7,487 bases of DNA from Actinomycetes bacterium (GCA_021793115.1 JAJYTJ010000178.1:1-7487), one strand, 5' to 3'. Positions 1-6,316 are shown, counted from the stretch's first letter. Numbers and translations are program-made. The notes: a model not told the origin generated them from the sequence alone.

Positions 1-325
1 CGACGTCGCAGCTGGAGTCTGCCACCACGGCGAGGACCGATCCGTTGGACACACTCATGAGGAACAGGAAGAGGTTGTCCATCTCGACGATCGCCTGGCG
101 CACCTCCCCCGCCTGCAGCTGCCGGGATGCACCGCGGGTGAGGCTCGACATGCCGGAGACGATGGCCGCGAGCTGGTCGCCGCTGGTGCGGTCCAGCTGC
201 TCGGACATCGCCATGAGCAGGCCGTCTGCAGAGACGACGAGCGTGTGGCGCGTGCCGGGCACGGTTCGCACGAAGTTGTCCAGGAGCCACCCGAAATTGG
301 CGGCCTCGGTGCTGAGCGCGGTCAC
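1..325 (-). CDS. Roadblock/LC7-domain protein, CvnB-like (3' end outside window)
   Basis: The first 108 residues of a small cytoplasmic roadblock/LC7 protein are visible; the C-terminus lies beyond the left edge. The protein starts VTALSTEAANFGWLLDNF and continues with VPGTRHTLVVSADGLLMAMS, DQLAAIVSGMSSLTRGAS and a strand-rich stretch with MDNLFLFLMSVSNGSVLAVVAD, which is the usual profile of actinobacterial roadblock proteins. In Streptomyces conservons the equivalent protein (CvnB) sits directly after the NIT-type sensor kinase and before a DUF742 protein and a Ras-like GTPase. Roadblock proteins typically act as regulators or platforms for small GTPases, so those partners are expected to the left, outside the window. 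The GTG at 325 is chosen because AAGGAGG lies four bases upstream, the family-like sequence begins here, and a stop closes this frame upstream with no ATG or GTG between. The start overlaps the stop of a 28-codon ORF (GTGA), which suggests coupled translation. Confidence 0.9.
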   Translation of the reverse strand, partial: MTALSTEAANFGWLLDNFVRTVPGTRHTLVVSADGLLMAMSEQLDRTSGDQLAAIVSGMSSLTRGASRQLQAGEVRQAIVEMDNLFLFLMSVSNGSVLAVVADSSCDV

Positions 326-408
326 ACTTCCTCCTTCACGGCGCAGCTGGAGCGGGCTGCGTCACCGATGCGCACCCGACTGGTGCTCGATGGTGCTGAC
401 GACGTCAT
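322..408 (-). CDS. Putative 28-residue microprotein/leader ORF between kinase and roadblock genes
   Basis: I do not recognise this protein. Its sequence begins MTSSAPSSTSRVRIG and ends ARSSCAVKEEV; it is polar, has no membrane segment, and contains one cysteine. Three things support translation. Its ATG overlaps the kinase stop as ATGA (405-408). A GAGGGG Shine-Dalgarno sequence lies five bases upstream, inside the kinase's last codons. Its own stop overlaps the roadblock start as GTGA (322-325). It therefore fills the gap between the two genes exactly, with four-base overlaps at both ends. Against it, G or C occupies only about 21 of 28 third positions, lower than expected for a strongly selected gene in this genome, and 28 codons is short enough for chance. 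It may act as a coupling leader that carries ribosomes from the kinase to the roadblock gene rather than as a working peptide. Confidence 0.45.
   Translation of the reverse strand: MTSSAPSSTSRVRIGDAARSSCAVKEEV
330..336 (-). promoter_or_regulatory. Shine-Dalgarno site of the roadblock gene
   Basis: AAGGAGG is a near-perfect anti-16S match and ends four bases before the GTG at 325. It lies inside the last codons of the preceding 28-codon ORF, so ribosomes finishing that ORF would stop on top of this site. It decides the GTG start, since there is no other usable start codon in frame before the upstream stop. Confidence 0.8.
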
Positions 409-3400
409 GAGTTCCCCTCGTCCCGGCCGGCGTCGCGTCGACCGCGAGCCGTGCCTGACTGGAAGCTGGTGAGCCGGGACCGGACCTCCCGAGGGTCACG
501 CTCCGCGGCGGACTCCAGGATCTTCGGCGCCTCCGGCACGGCTGTCGGCACGCGGCGGGTCAGCCGTTCGGAGCCCGCCACCACCTGGGGCCGGTACGCG
601 GAGAGCTGGCTCAGCTCGGACAGTGCCTGCTCCTGGATGTCGGAGCGCAGCGCGAGCATCGCGGCGACCTCGTCGTCCAGCGTGCCGATCCGGGATCCGA
701 CGTGCTCCGAGGCCACCGGGTCGCCCGTGGGGGGAGCGACATCGGCCGGTTGCCCGGCGCCGCGGGCGGACGTCCACTCCGGCGTCGACCAGGCGGCAGG
801 TCGCCCGGGTGATCCGTCCGGCACCGTCGCCGGGACCGGCGGGCTCCAGCCGCCCTGCGGTGCCCAGCTGACGGCGGGCGCCGGTGACGGCGCCGGGGAC
901 CGCACGGGAAGGACCGGGGCAGGCGCTGCGACAGCGGGTGCGGCTGCGACCGCGGCCGGCGGCTCCTCGTGCCGAGGGAAGACCTCCGGCGCGGCGACGT
1001 CCGGCGTGGGGGCCCAGGCCGACGAGCGGGCCGGCAGCGCCGGGCCGGGCGCCGCCGCGGCCGGCGCGGCCGACGGCACGGGCACGGCCGACGGCACGGG
1101 CACGGGCACGGGTACGGGCGGCAGCGGCGTCACAGGAAGCGGCGGCAGCAGGGAGGGTACGGGCGCGGCGGGGGCGGAACGCTCCTTGCGCCGCCCGAAC
1201 CATCCCCGACGGGGCGGCTGGCCCTCGGCACCGCCGTGAACCACGTCGTTGAACGACTCCGTGGCGGCGCTCGGCGCCCACTGCGGCGTCACGGGCAGCA
1301 CCACCGGCGCCAGCGCCGGGTCGGCGGCCGGCGCCGCGGTCTCGACCGCTACCGGCTCAGCGACCAGCGCCGGGAGCGCCTCGAACGGAGCCGGCTCGAC
1401 CACCGGCTGCTCCAGCGCCGCGACGGTCGGCGGCTCGAGCGGGCCGTCGGCCACGGACCACGGAGCCGGGGCTTCGGCCTCGGTGACCAGGCCCTCCGCC
1501 TCGAGCTGCGGCACGCTCCATGTACCCGCCCCGGCGTCCCAGCCCGGCCAGCCCGGAGCGTCGCCGGGGTCCTGCCCGTCGGTCGCCGACGGCACGGCGA
1601 GCGTCTCGGACCCGGGGAAGCCTGCAGGCTCCGCCACCACCGGCAACGCACCGGTCGCCCATGCCCGCGCCTCGTCGAGCGACCGTCCGAACGGCGCATA
1701 AGGCGCCGTCTCGTCGACCACCGGGTCGGACGTCGTGGCCCAGCCGGACAGGTCCCCGAACGCGTCCGGCTGCGGCTCGAACGCGGGCACGTCCGCGGCG
1801 GGCACTGCCCACTGCGCCAGGTCCACCTCGGGCGGTGTCCACTGCTCCACCGCGCTCTCGTCGTCCTGCACCGGCGCCGCCGAGGCGACCGGGGCAGCCT
1901 GCTCGTCGGCGGCCGGAGCCTGCGGTTCCCACGGCTCGAATCCGACGGGATCGAACGTCGGCGCCGGCCCGCTCACCAGGTCAGGAGCGAACGACGAGGG
2001 CACGAACTCGTCCCTGGTGCGCTGCGGCAGGGCGGGCGACGACCACAGCGGCGCGGCGTTGTCAGCCAGCGGCGCGGCGGGCGCCTCGTCCAGCGTCCGG
2101 GTCTCGTTCGTCACCGGACCGGGGGCCCACTCCTCGTCGGGCGCCAGGCCGGGCACGACGAACGCGGGCGCCTCCGGCTCGGCCGGAACCGGGGCGGGCG
2201 GGGTGGGCGCCAGGTCGGCACGGCCGCGGAAGCCGGCGAACATGCCGGCGCGCGCCGCCGGGTCGGCCACGATGCGACCGCGACCGACGCCGTCGTCGAT
2301 CGGTGTGCTCGGCGTGGTGGCGGCCGGCTGCCGGCTGGGCAGCTCGCCCGCGCCGTTCGAGCTCGGGACGCGCCGGTCCGGAACGACGAGCGGCGACCAG
2401 TCGCCCCCGCCCGTCGTCAGCTCGTCCGACAGCGAGCTCGCCTCGAGGTCCGGCAGGACGATCGCGTCCTCGTCGAAGGACACCCGCGCCGGAGGCCGCG
2501 GCGGCAGCGTGGCACGGCGGCGGGGCAGACCCTGCTCGGTGATGCCCTCGGTCAGCGCCGCGAGGTCGACCTCGGTGACCTCGGGGACCTCCAGGTCGTC
2601 GAGCGCAGCCGTGTCGCCGTAGACGCCCAGCGGGGACGCCTCGGTGGACTGGAACAGCGTGGCGGGGAACCGCACCACGGCCTCGGTCCCGGTGCTGCCG
2701 CGACCGTCCTTGCGCAGCTCCACCTCGGCACCGAGCCGCTGCGCCAGCCGGCCGACGACGAACAGGCCGAGCCGCTGTGCGCCGAGCGCGTCGCTGGCGG
2801 AGGTCGCACGGATCTTCTGGTTCGCGGCGACGAGCTCGGCATCGGACATGCCGAGGCCCTGGTCGGCGATGCGGACCTCGACGAAGGCGCCGGCGACGGC
2901 GGTGGTGACGACCACCGGGGTCTCCGGCTCGGAGAACACGGTGGCGTTCTCCAGCAGCTCCGCGAGCAGGTGTGCGGCGGGCAGCGCGTTGAACCCGAGC
3001 ATGTGCGGGTCCGCCTGCAGGTCGAGCTCGACGCGGTCGTACTGCTCGATCTCCGAGGACGCGGTGCGGACCACGTCGGACAGCGGCAGGGCGTCGCGCA
3101 GGCGGCGGCCGGAGTCGATGCCGGCGAGGACCAGGAGCGACTCGGCGTTGCGGCGCATCCGGGTGGCGAGGTGGTCCAGCCGGAACAGGTTGGCCAGCGC
3201 CTGCGGGTCCTCCTCCGTACGCTCCAGGGAGTCGATGAAGGACAGCTGGCGGTTGAGGAGCACCTGGTCGCGGCGGGCGACGTTGACGAACATCTCGGCG
3301 ATGGAGCCACGCAGGGCCGCCTGCTCCTGCGCCACCTGGAACGTCGTCTGGTTCACCGCGTTGAACGCGCCGGCCAGGCGGCCCACCTCGTCGCGCGACG

Positions 3401-4499
3401 TCACCGGGATCTGCGGCGCGGACATCTGCGGACCCTCGCCCGGGCTCTGCACCTGCTCGACGAGGTGCGGCAGCTCCTCGCGCAGGTCGGTCGCCGCGGC
3501 GGTCAGGCGACGGAGCGGGACGACGATGCCTCGGGCGATGACGCTGGCCAGGATGAACGACAGGATGATCGCGACGACGGTGATGCCGCCGGTGAGCACG
3601 GCGCGCTGCTGCGCGGCGGTGATGGCCTGCGACGCCAGCGTGCTGGCCGAGCTCAGGACGCTGTCGGAGACCTGGCCGAGGCTCGTCACCTGGGCGTTGA
3701 TCTCGTCCTGGAAGGACTTCGTCGAGACCGAGGACATCTGCAGCGAGTCGCCGGTGCCGATGAGCAGGCGGTCTCGCTGGAAGCCCGCGTTCGGGTCGGT
3801 TCCGGGCAGTGCGAGGCCGATGCCCAGTCCGGCGACGGACGCGCGGGCGGCGTCGCGGTAGACCTCGGTCTCGTTCGCCAGGGCCGTGTAGGCCTGACCC
3901 AGCGTGGCGTTGGCGAAGCTGTTGACGAGCAGCGCGTGGCCGTCGATCTCCTCCTGCACGAGATCTCGGACGGTGCGGGCGATGTCGGTGTACGCGGAGA
4001 TGTAGGACGCCACGAGCCGGTTGTTGATCTGCTGCGCGAGGTCCTGGATGAGCACGACCTGGTCGTCGACGATGGTGCTGTAGTCGGAACGCACGAGCGC
4101 CGTCTGACCGGAGTCGTGCTCCTGACGCGCCTGCGGCAGCGCGGTCGTCAGGTCCTGCCGCACCTGGCCGACGTCGCCGGCGGCGGTGGCGGACAGCGCC
4201 GACAGGTCGATCGCGGTCATCTTGGGCACGAAGTCCGCCACCGCGGCGTCGGTCGTCGTCCGAGCGGCGGCGACCTGGTCCCTCGTGCCGCCGACGAGCG
4301 AGAGGGCGCGCTCGTCGTTCAGCGCGTTGTTGAGGGCCACGGCCGAGTTCGCGGCCGCCACGACGTTGCGCACGTTCTGCGCGGTCCGCAGGTTCTGGAA
4401 GGACTGCCACGAGATGAAGGCACCAGCGAGGACGACGACGAGCATCGGCACCGCGAGGACCGCAAGCACCTTGGCCCTGATGCCCAGACGTCTCAGCAT
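405..4499 (-). CDS. NIT-domain sensor histidine kinase-like protein (CvnA-like) with a giant Pro/Trp-rich tail
   Basis: A 1364-residue membrane sensor of the conservon/nitrate-sensing kinase family. Order of parts: membrane segment at about 8-30; extracytoplasmic helical NIT domain at about 45-295, opening with LNNALNDERALSLVG; second membrane segment at about 303-323; HAMP linker to about 395, including DEVGRLAGAFN; helical dimerisation region at about 400-460 with candidate phospho-acceptor H443 in FRLDHLATRMRR; and an ATPase domain at about 505-616 with N-box ELLENA (N518), G1 box DQGLG (546-550) and GLFVVGRLAQRLG. Residues 617-1266 are a Pro/Ala/Glu-rich, presumably disordered tail. A conserved-looking C-terminus (1267-1364) carries EVRSRLTSFQSG. 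I see no cysteine in the protein. The start at 4499 is chosen for its GAGGAAGGGA site and because the membrane helix follows at once. No response regulator is adjacent; the roadblock gene follows, as in Streptomyces conservons, where signalling is thought to go through a small GTPase. What it senses is unknown; NIT was named for nitrate/nitrite sensing, which does not prove that ligand here. Confidence 0.93.
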   Translation of the reverse strand: MLRRLGIRAKVLAVLAVPMLVVVLAGAFISWQSFQNLRTAQNVRNVVAAANSAVALNNALNDERALSLVGGTRDQVAAARTTTDAAVADFVPKMTAIDLSALSATAAGDVGQVRQDLTTALPQARQEHDSGQTALVRSDYSTIVDDQVVLIQDLAQQINNRLVASYISAYTDIARTVRDLVQEEIDGHALLVNSFANATLGQAYTALANETEVYRDAARASVAGLGIGLALPGTDPNAGFQRDRLLIGTGDSLQMSSVSTKSFQDEINAQVTSLGQVSDSVLSSASTLASQAITAAQQRAVLTGGITVVAIILSFILASVIARGIVVPLRRLTAAATDLREELPHLVEQVQSPGEGPQMSAPQIPVTSRDEVGRLAGAFNAVNQTTFQVAQEQAALRGSIAEMFVNVARRDQVLLNRQLSFIDSLERTEEDPQALANLFRLDHLATRMRRNAESLLVLAGIDSGRRLRDALPLSDVVRTASSEIEQYDRVELDLQADPHMLGFNALPAAHLLAELLENATVFSEPETPVVVTTAVAGAFVEVRIADQGLGMSDAELVAANQKIRATSASDALGAQRLGLFVVGRLAQRLGAEVELRKDGRGSTGTEAVVRFPATLFQSTEASPLGVYGDTAALDDLEVPEVTEVDLAALTEGITEQGLPRRRATLPPRPPARVSFDEDAIVLPDLEASSLSDELTTGGGDWSPLVVPDRRVPSSNGAGELPSRQPAATTPSTPIDDGVGRGRIVADPAARAGMFAGFRGRADLAPTPPAPVPAEPEAPAFVVPGLAPDEEWAPGPVTNETRTLDEAPAAPLADNAAPLWSSPALPQRTRDEFVPSSFAPDLVSGPAPTFDPVGFEPWEPQAPAADEQAAPVASAAPVQDDESAVEQWTPPEVDLAQWAVPAADVPAFEPQPDAFGDLSGWATTSDPVVDETAPYAPFGRSLDEARAWATGALPVVAEPAGFPGSETLAVPSATDGQDPGDAPGWPGWDAGAGTWSVPQLEAEGLVTEAEAPAPWSVADGPLEPPTVAALEQPVVEPAPFEALPALVAEPVAVETAAPAADPALAPVVLPVTPQWAPSAATESFNDVVHGGAEGQPPRRGWFGRRKERSAPAAPVPSLLPPLPVTPLPPVPVPVPVPSAVPVPSAAPAAAAPGPALPARSSAWAPTPDVAAPEVFPRHEEPPAAVAAAPAVAAPAPVLPVRSPAPSPAPAVSWAPQGGWSPPVPATVPDGSPGRPAAWSTPEWTSARGAGQPADVAPPTGDPVASEHVGSRIGTLDDEVAAMLALRSDIQEQALSELSQLSAYRPQVVAGSERLTRRVPTAVPEAPKILESAAERDPREVRSRLTSFQSGTARGRRDAGRDEGNS
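1068..1116 (-). repeat. Tandem repeat inside the kinase tail (18-bp unit x2 plus GGCACG hexamers)
   Basis: On the plus strand GGCCGACGGCACGGGCAC occurs twice head to tail (1068-1085 and 1086-1103), followed by more GGCACG/GGTACG hexamers up to 1116. On the coding (minus) strand this gives alternating Val-Pro (VPVPVPVPSAVPVPSA). Unit lengths are multiples of three, so slippage would change tail length without shifting frame. Confidence 0.85.
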
Positions 4500-4504
4500 G
4501 TCGT

Positions 4505-4514
4505 TCCCTTCCTC
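4505..4514 (-). promoter_or_regulatory. Shine-Dalgarno site of the sensor kinase gene
   Basis: GAGGAAGGGA ends five bases before the ATG at 4499. It fixes that start over the longer open frame, which reaches up to 4691 on this strand and would add 64 residues with no signal-like or family-like character in front of the first membrane helix. Confidence 0.75.
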
Positions 4515-4681
4515 AGCGCCACACGTTGCGGCCTGGGAGACCCCCGTTCGGAGGAATCGGCTCGTCGTCGATGCACCATGAGCCCCCGCGGGGAGTTTGC
4601 CACGGACGTCACCCGGACGTGAACGGGCGGTGCCCGGTTCGCCCGGCTCGTCCTGCGGCTTCGCGACCTCGGTACGCGACC

Positions 4682-4687
4682 TACAGT
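4682..4687 (+). promoter_or_regulatory. -10 element (TACAGT) of a probable leaderless promoter for the oxidoreductase gene
   Basis: TACAGT matches the actinobacterial TANNNT -10 box and is followed by exactly six bases and then the GTG start at 4694. Transcription usually begins about seven bases after the -10 box, so the mRNA should begin at the start codon. No Shine-Dalgarno sequence is present before the GTG, which fits a leaderless message. A weak -35 (TTCGCG, 4660-4665) lies 16 bp upstream. Confidence 0.6.
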
Positions 4688-4693
4688 GCACGG

Positions 4694-5662
4694 GTGCGCG
4701 CGATCGTCATCACCGGTCCCGACCGGTCCCTGATCCTCACGGACGTCCCGGAGCCGGTACCCGGCCCGGACGACCTCCTGGTCGACGTCGCCGCCGCGGG
4801 CGTCAACCGTGCCGACCTGCTGCAGGCGGCGGGGCTGTACCCCCCACCCCCCGGCGCGCCGCAGTGGCCCGGGCTCGAGGTGTCCGGCACGGTCGCCGCG
4901 GTCGGCGGCGCCGTCACGGGGTGGACGGTCGGAGACCGGCTCGTCGCCCTGCTGCCGGGCGGCGGGTACGCGCAGCGCGTCGCGGTGCCGGCCGGTCTGG
5001 CGCTGCCGGTCGGTGACGACCTGGACCTCGTCGACGCCGCCGGCCTGCCCGAGGCGCTCGCGACAGTGTGGTCGACGCTCGCGCGCGCCGGCTTCTCCGC
5101 CGGCGACTCGGTGCTGGTGCGGGGCGGCTCCGGCGGCATCGGCACGGTGGCCGTGCAGCTCGCCCGGGCGGCGGGCGCCCGGGTGCTGGCGACCGCCGGC
5201 GGGGCCGAGCGGTGCGCCCGGGTCCGGGCGCTGGGCGTGGACGTCGTCGTCGACCACCGGGAACCCGGCCTCGTCGACGCGGTGCTGGCGGCCACGGACG
5301 GCCGTGGCGTGGACGTGGTCCTCGACGTGGTCGGCGCCGCCGCCCTCGGCGAGAACCTGACGGTGCTGGCGGACGACGGGCGGCTCGCCATCATCGGGCT
5401 GCAGCGCGGGCAGCGCGGCGAGCTGGACCTCGGGCTCATGATGGCCAAGCGCGCCAGCCTCGTCGTCACGGCGCTCCGGTCCCGACCGCTCTCCCAGCGG
5501 CTGGCCATCGTCGCCGACGTGCGCGAGCACGTGTGGCCGATGGTGAAGGACGGTCGCATCCGGCCGGTGGTGCACGCGCACCTGCCCCTCGCCCAGGCCG
5601 CCGAGGCGCACCGTGCGATGGCGGCCGGCGAGCCGTTCGGCAAGGTGCTGCTGCTGGCGTGA
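4694..5662 (+). CDS. NAD(P)H quinone oxidoreductase, PIG3 family (zinc-free MDR)
   Basis: A 322-residue cytoplasmic enzyme of the medium-chain dehydrogenase/reductase superfamily, quinone oxidoreductase branch. This family uses NADPH to reduce quinones or related electrophiles. The N-terminal GroES-like part (about 1-115) holds the PIG3 signature NRADLLQAAGLYPPPPGAP (38-56) and WPGLEVSGTV. The Rossmann part (about 120-270) carries the nucleotide loop GGSGGIG (144-150) and TVAVQLARAAGARVLAT. The end, AHRAMAAGEPFGKVLLLA, is typical of the family, and length matches the usual 320-330 residues. No zinc-binding cysteine cluster is present, as expected for this branch. GTG 4694 is used because the conserved N-terminus begins there (VRAIVITGPD) and the -10 box sits six bases ahead; an open frame continues upstream but without family sequence. 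The bpa gene follows after 56 bp on the same strand. The true substrate is not deducible. Confidence 0.93.
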   Translation: MRAIVITGPDRSLILTDVPEPVPGPDDLLVDVAAAGVNRADLLQAAGLYPPPPGAPQWPGLEVSGTVAAVGGAVTGWTVGDRLVALLPGGGYAQRVAVPAGLALPVGDDLDLVDAAGLPEALATVWSTLARAGFSAGDSVLVRGGSGGIGTVAVQLARAAGARVLATAGGAERCARVRALGVDVVVDHREPGLVDAVLAATDGRGVDVVLDVVGAAALGENLTVLADDGRLAIIGLQRGQRGELDLGLMMAKRASLVVTALRSRPLSQRLAIVADVREHVWPMVKDGRIRPVVHAHLPLAQAAEAHRAMAAGEPFGKVLLLA

Positions 5663-5705
5663 CGCCGCCGCGCGACGTCCCACCGTGCGCGGCCGCGATC
5701 CGGGG

Positions 5706-5711
5706 CAGAAT
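5706..5711 (+). promoter_or_regulatory. Possible -10 element (CAGAAT) of a leaderless promoter for bpa
   Basis: CAGAAT keeps the A2 and T6 of the TANNNT -10 box and lies seven bases before the GTG at 5719. The spacing resembles that of the oxidoreductase promoter. The match is weaker, no clear -35 is visible, and the hexamer overlaps an alternative ATG at 5710, so this is tentative. Confidence 0.35.
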
Positions 5712-5718
5712 GCCAAGC

Positions 5719-6267
5719 GTGAGCGACGAGGCGCAGGCACGCGACGAGCGGGACGACGAGCAGCGGGTGTCCCCGGGCACCCCGGCCGGTGAGGCCGAGG
5801 ACCAGGAGACGGTCGGCTCGCTGGTCGAGCAACCCGCCAAGGTGATGCGGATCGGCACCATGATCAAGCAGCTGCTGGACGAGGTCCGGTCGGCGCCCCT
5901 CGACGAGGCGGCCCGGGCCCGGCTCGCGGCGATCCACGCCCGCTCGCTGCACGAGCTCGAGGACGGACTGTCCCCCGAGCTCATCGACGAGCTCGAGCGC
6001 ATCACGCTGCCGTTCACGGACGACTCGCCGTCGGACGCCGAGCTGCGGATCGCGCAGGCCCAGCTGGTCGGTTGGCTGGAAGGGCTCTTCCACGGCATTC
6101 AGACCGCGCTGGTCGCCCAGCAGATGGCCGCCCAGGCTCAGCTGTCGCAGATGCGCCGCGCACTGCCGCCCGGGGCGCGCCAGGTGGCGCCCGGGACGTT
6201 CGTCGTGCCCGCGATGCAGGCGGGCGACGACGAGGACGAGCGCAAGAGCCCGGGACAGTACCTCTAG
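5719..6267 (+). CDS. bpa: Bacterial proteasome activator Bpa (DUF2587 family)
   Basis: A 182-residue cytoplasmic protein matching the mycobacterial Bpa (Rv3780) family. Bpa forms an ATP-independent ring that docks on the 20S proteasome and feeds it unfolded or specific substrates. Visible parts: an acidic, probably disordered N-terminus (1-38, rich in D, E and Q); the helical core (about 40-150) with QPAKVMRIGTMIKQLLDEVR, LHELEDGLSPELIDELERI, SDAELRIAQAQLVGWLEGLFHGIQ and an alanine/glutamine-rich helix; a loop; and the C-terminus ending SPGQYL. The GQYL end is the known docking motif that inserts into the proteasome alpha-ring, so this genome very likely encodes a 20S proteasome. The start is uncertain between GTG 5719 (preferred from the -10 spacing) and ATG 5710, which would add three residues. 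A quinone oxidoreductase-like gene also lies near Rv3780 in mycobacteria (Rv3777, from memory), so the pairing may be old. Confidence 0.95.
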   Translation: MSDEAQARDERDDEQRVSPGTPAGEAEDQETVGSLVEQPAKVMRIGTMIKQLLDEVRSAPLDEAARARLAAIHARSLHELEDGLSPELIDELERITLPFTDDSPSDAELRIAQAQLVGWLEGLFHGIQTALVAQQMAAQAQLSQMRRALPPGARQVAPGTFVVPAMQAGDDEDERKSPGQYL

Positions 6268-6275
6268 CAAGCACC

Positions 6276-6314
6276 CCGGCGGGCACCCGCCGGCACGCGG
6301 CGAAGGGTGCCCGC
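6276..6314. terminator. Hairpin region between convergent bpa and exporter genes, probable bidirectional terminator
   Basis: Two overlapping inverted repeats lie between the bpa stop (6267) and the exporter stop (6317). One is a tight palindrome CCGGCGGG-CA-CCCGCCGG (6276-6293). The other pairs GCGGGCACCC (6279-6288) with GGGTGCCCGC (6305-6314) over a 16-nt loop. The two share a segment and cannot form together. Neither side has a real T-tract, which is common in high-GC actinobacteria. Position between facing genes supports a terminator serving both strands. Confidence 0.55.
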
Positions 6315-6316
6315 GG

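Larger units (their letters stand above)
4500..4693. promoter_or_regulatory. Divergent intergenic control region between the kinase and oxidoreductase genes
   Basis: A 194-bp gap separates two outward-facing genes. It holds the kinase Shine-Dalgarno site at the left end and the oxidoreductase -10 box at the right end. Between them are a perfect 10-bp palindrome CCCCGCGGGG (4584-4593) and two direct copies of GGACGTSA (4604-4611 and 4615-4622) spaced 11 bp apart. I could not find a convincing -10/-35 pair for the kinase on the minus strand. No gene is visible here. Confidence 0.6.

Noticed and set aside
4584..4593. Perfect palindrome CCCCGCGGGG as an operator
   Set aside because: Made only of G and C in a very GC-rich genome, so a 10-bp palindrome of this kind is not surprising; noted within the control region only.
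969..4622. A 1217-codon open frame on the plus strand opposite the sensor kinase
   Set aside because: It is very rich in Arg, Gly and His, has no recognisable domain and mirrors the kinase gene base for base. Long antisense frames without stops are expected at this GC content. The minus-strand frame has clear NIT, HAMP and ATPase motifs.
4500..4691. A 64-residue N-terminal extension of the kinase up to 4691
   Set aside because: The extension has no family-like sequence, the strong ribosome site GAGGAAGGGA is placed for the ATG at 4499, and the first membrane helix follows that ATG directly.
4526..4693. Upstream extension of the oxidoreductase frame to an ATG at 4526
   Set aside because: The family N-terminus starts at VRAIVI (4694), and the -10 box at 4682-4687 would lie inside the extension. 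The added residues are not family-like.
5663..5718. Terminator between the oxidoreductase and bpa
   Set aside because: No stable inverted repeat with a reasonable loop was found in this 56-bp gap, so read-through into bpa remains possible.
4493..6270. Long minus-strand open frames opposite the oxidoreductase and bpa
   Set aside because: Low-complexity Arg/Ser/His/Pro translation with no domains; shadows of two well-recognised plus-strand genes.
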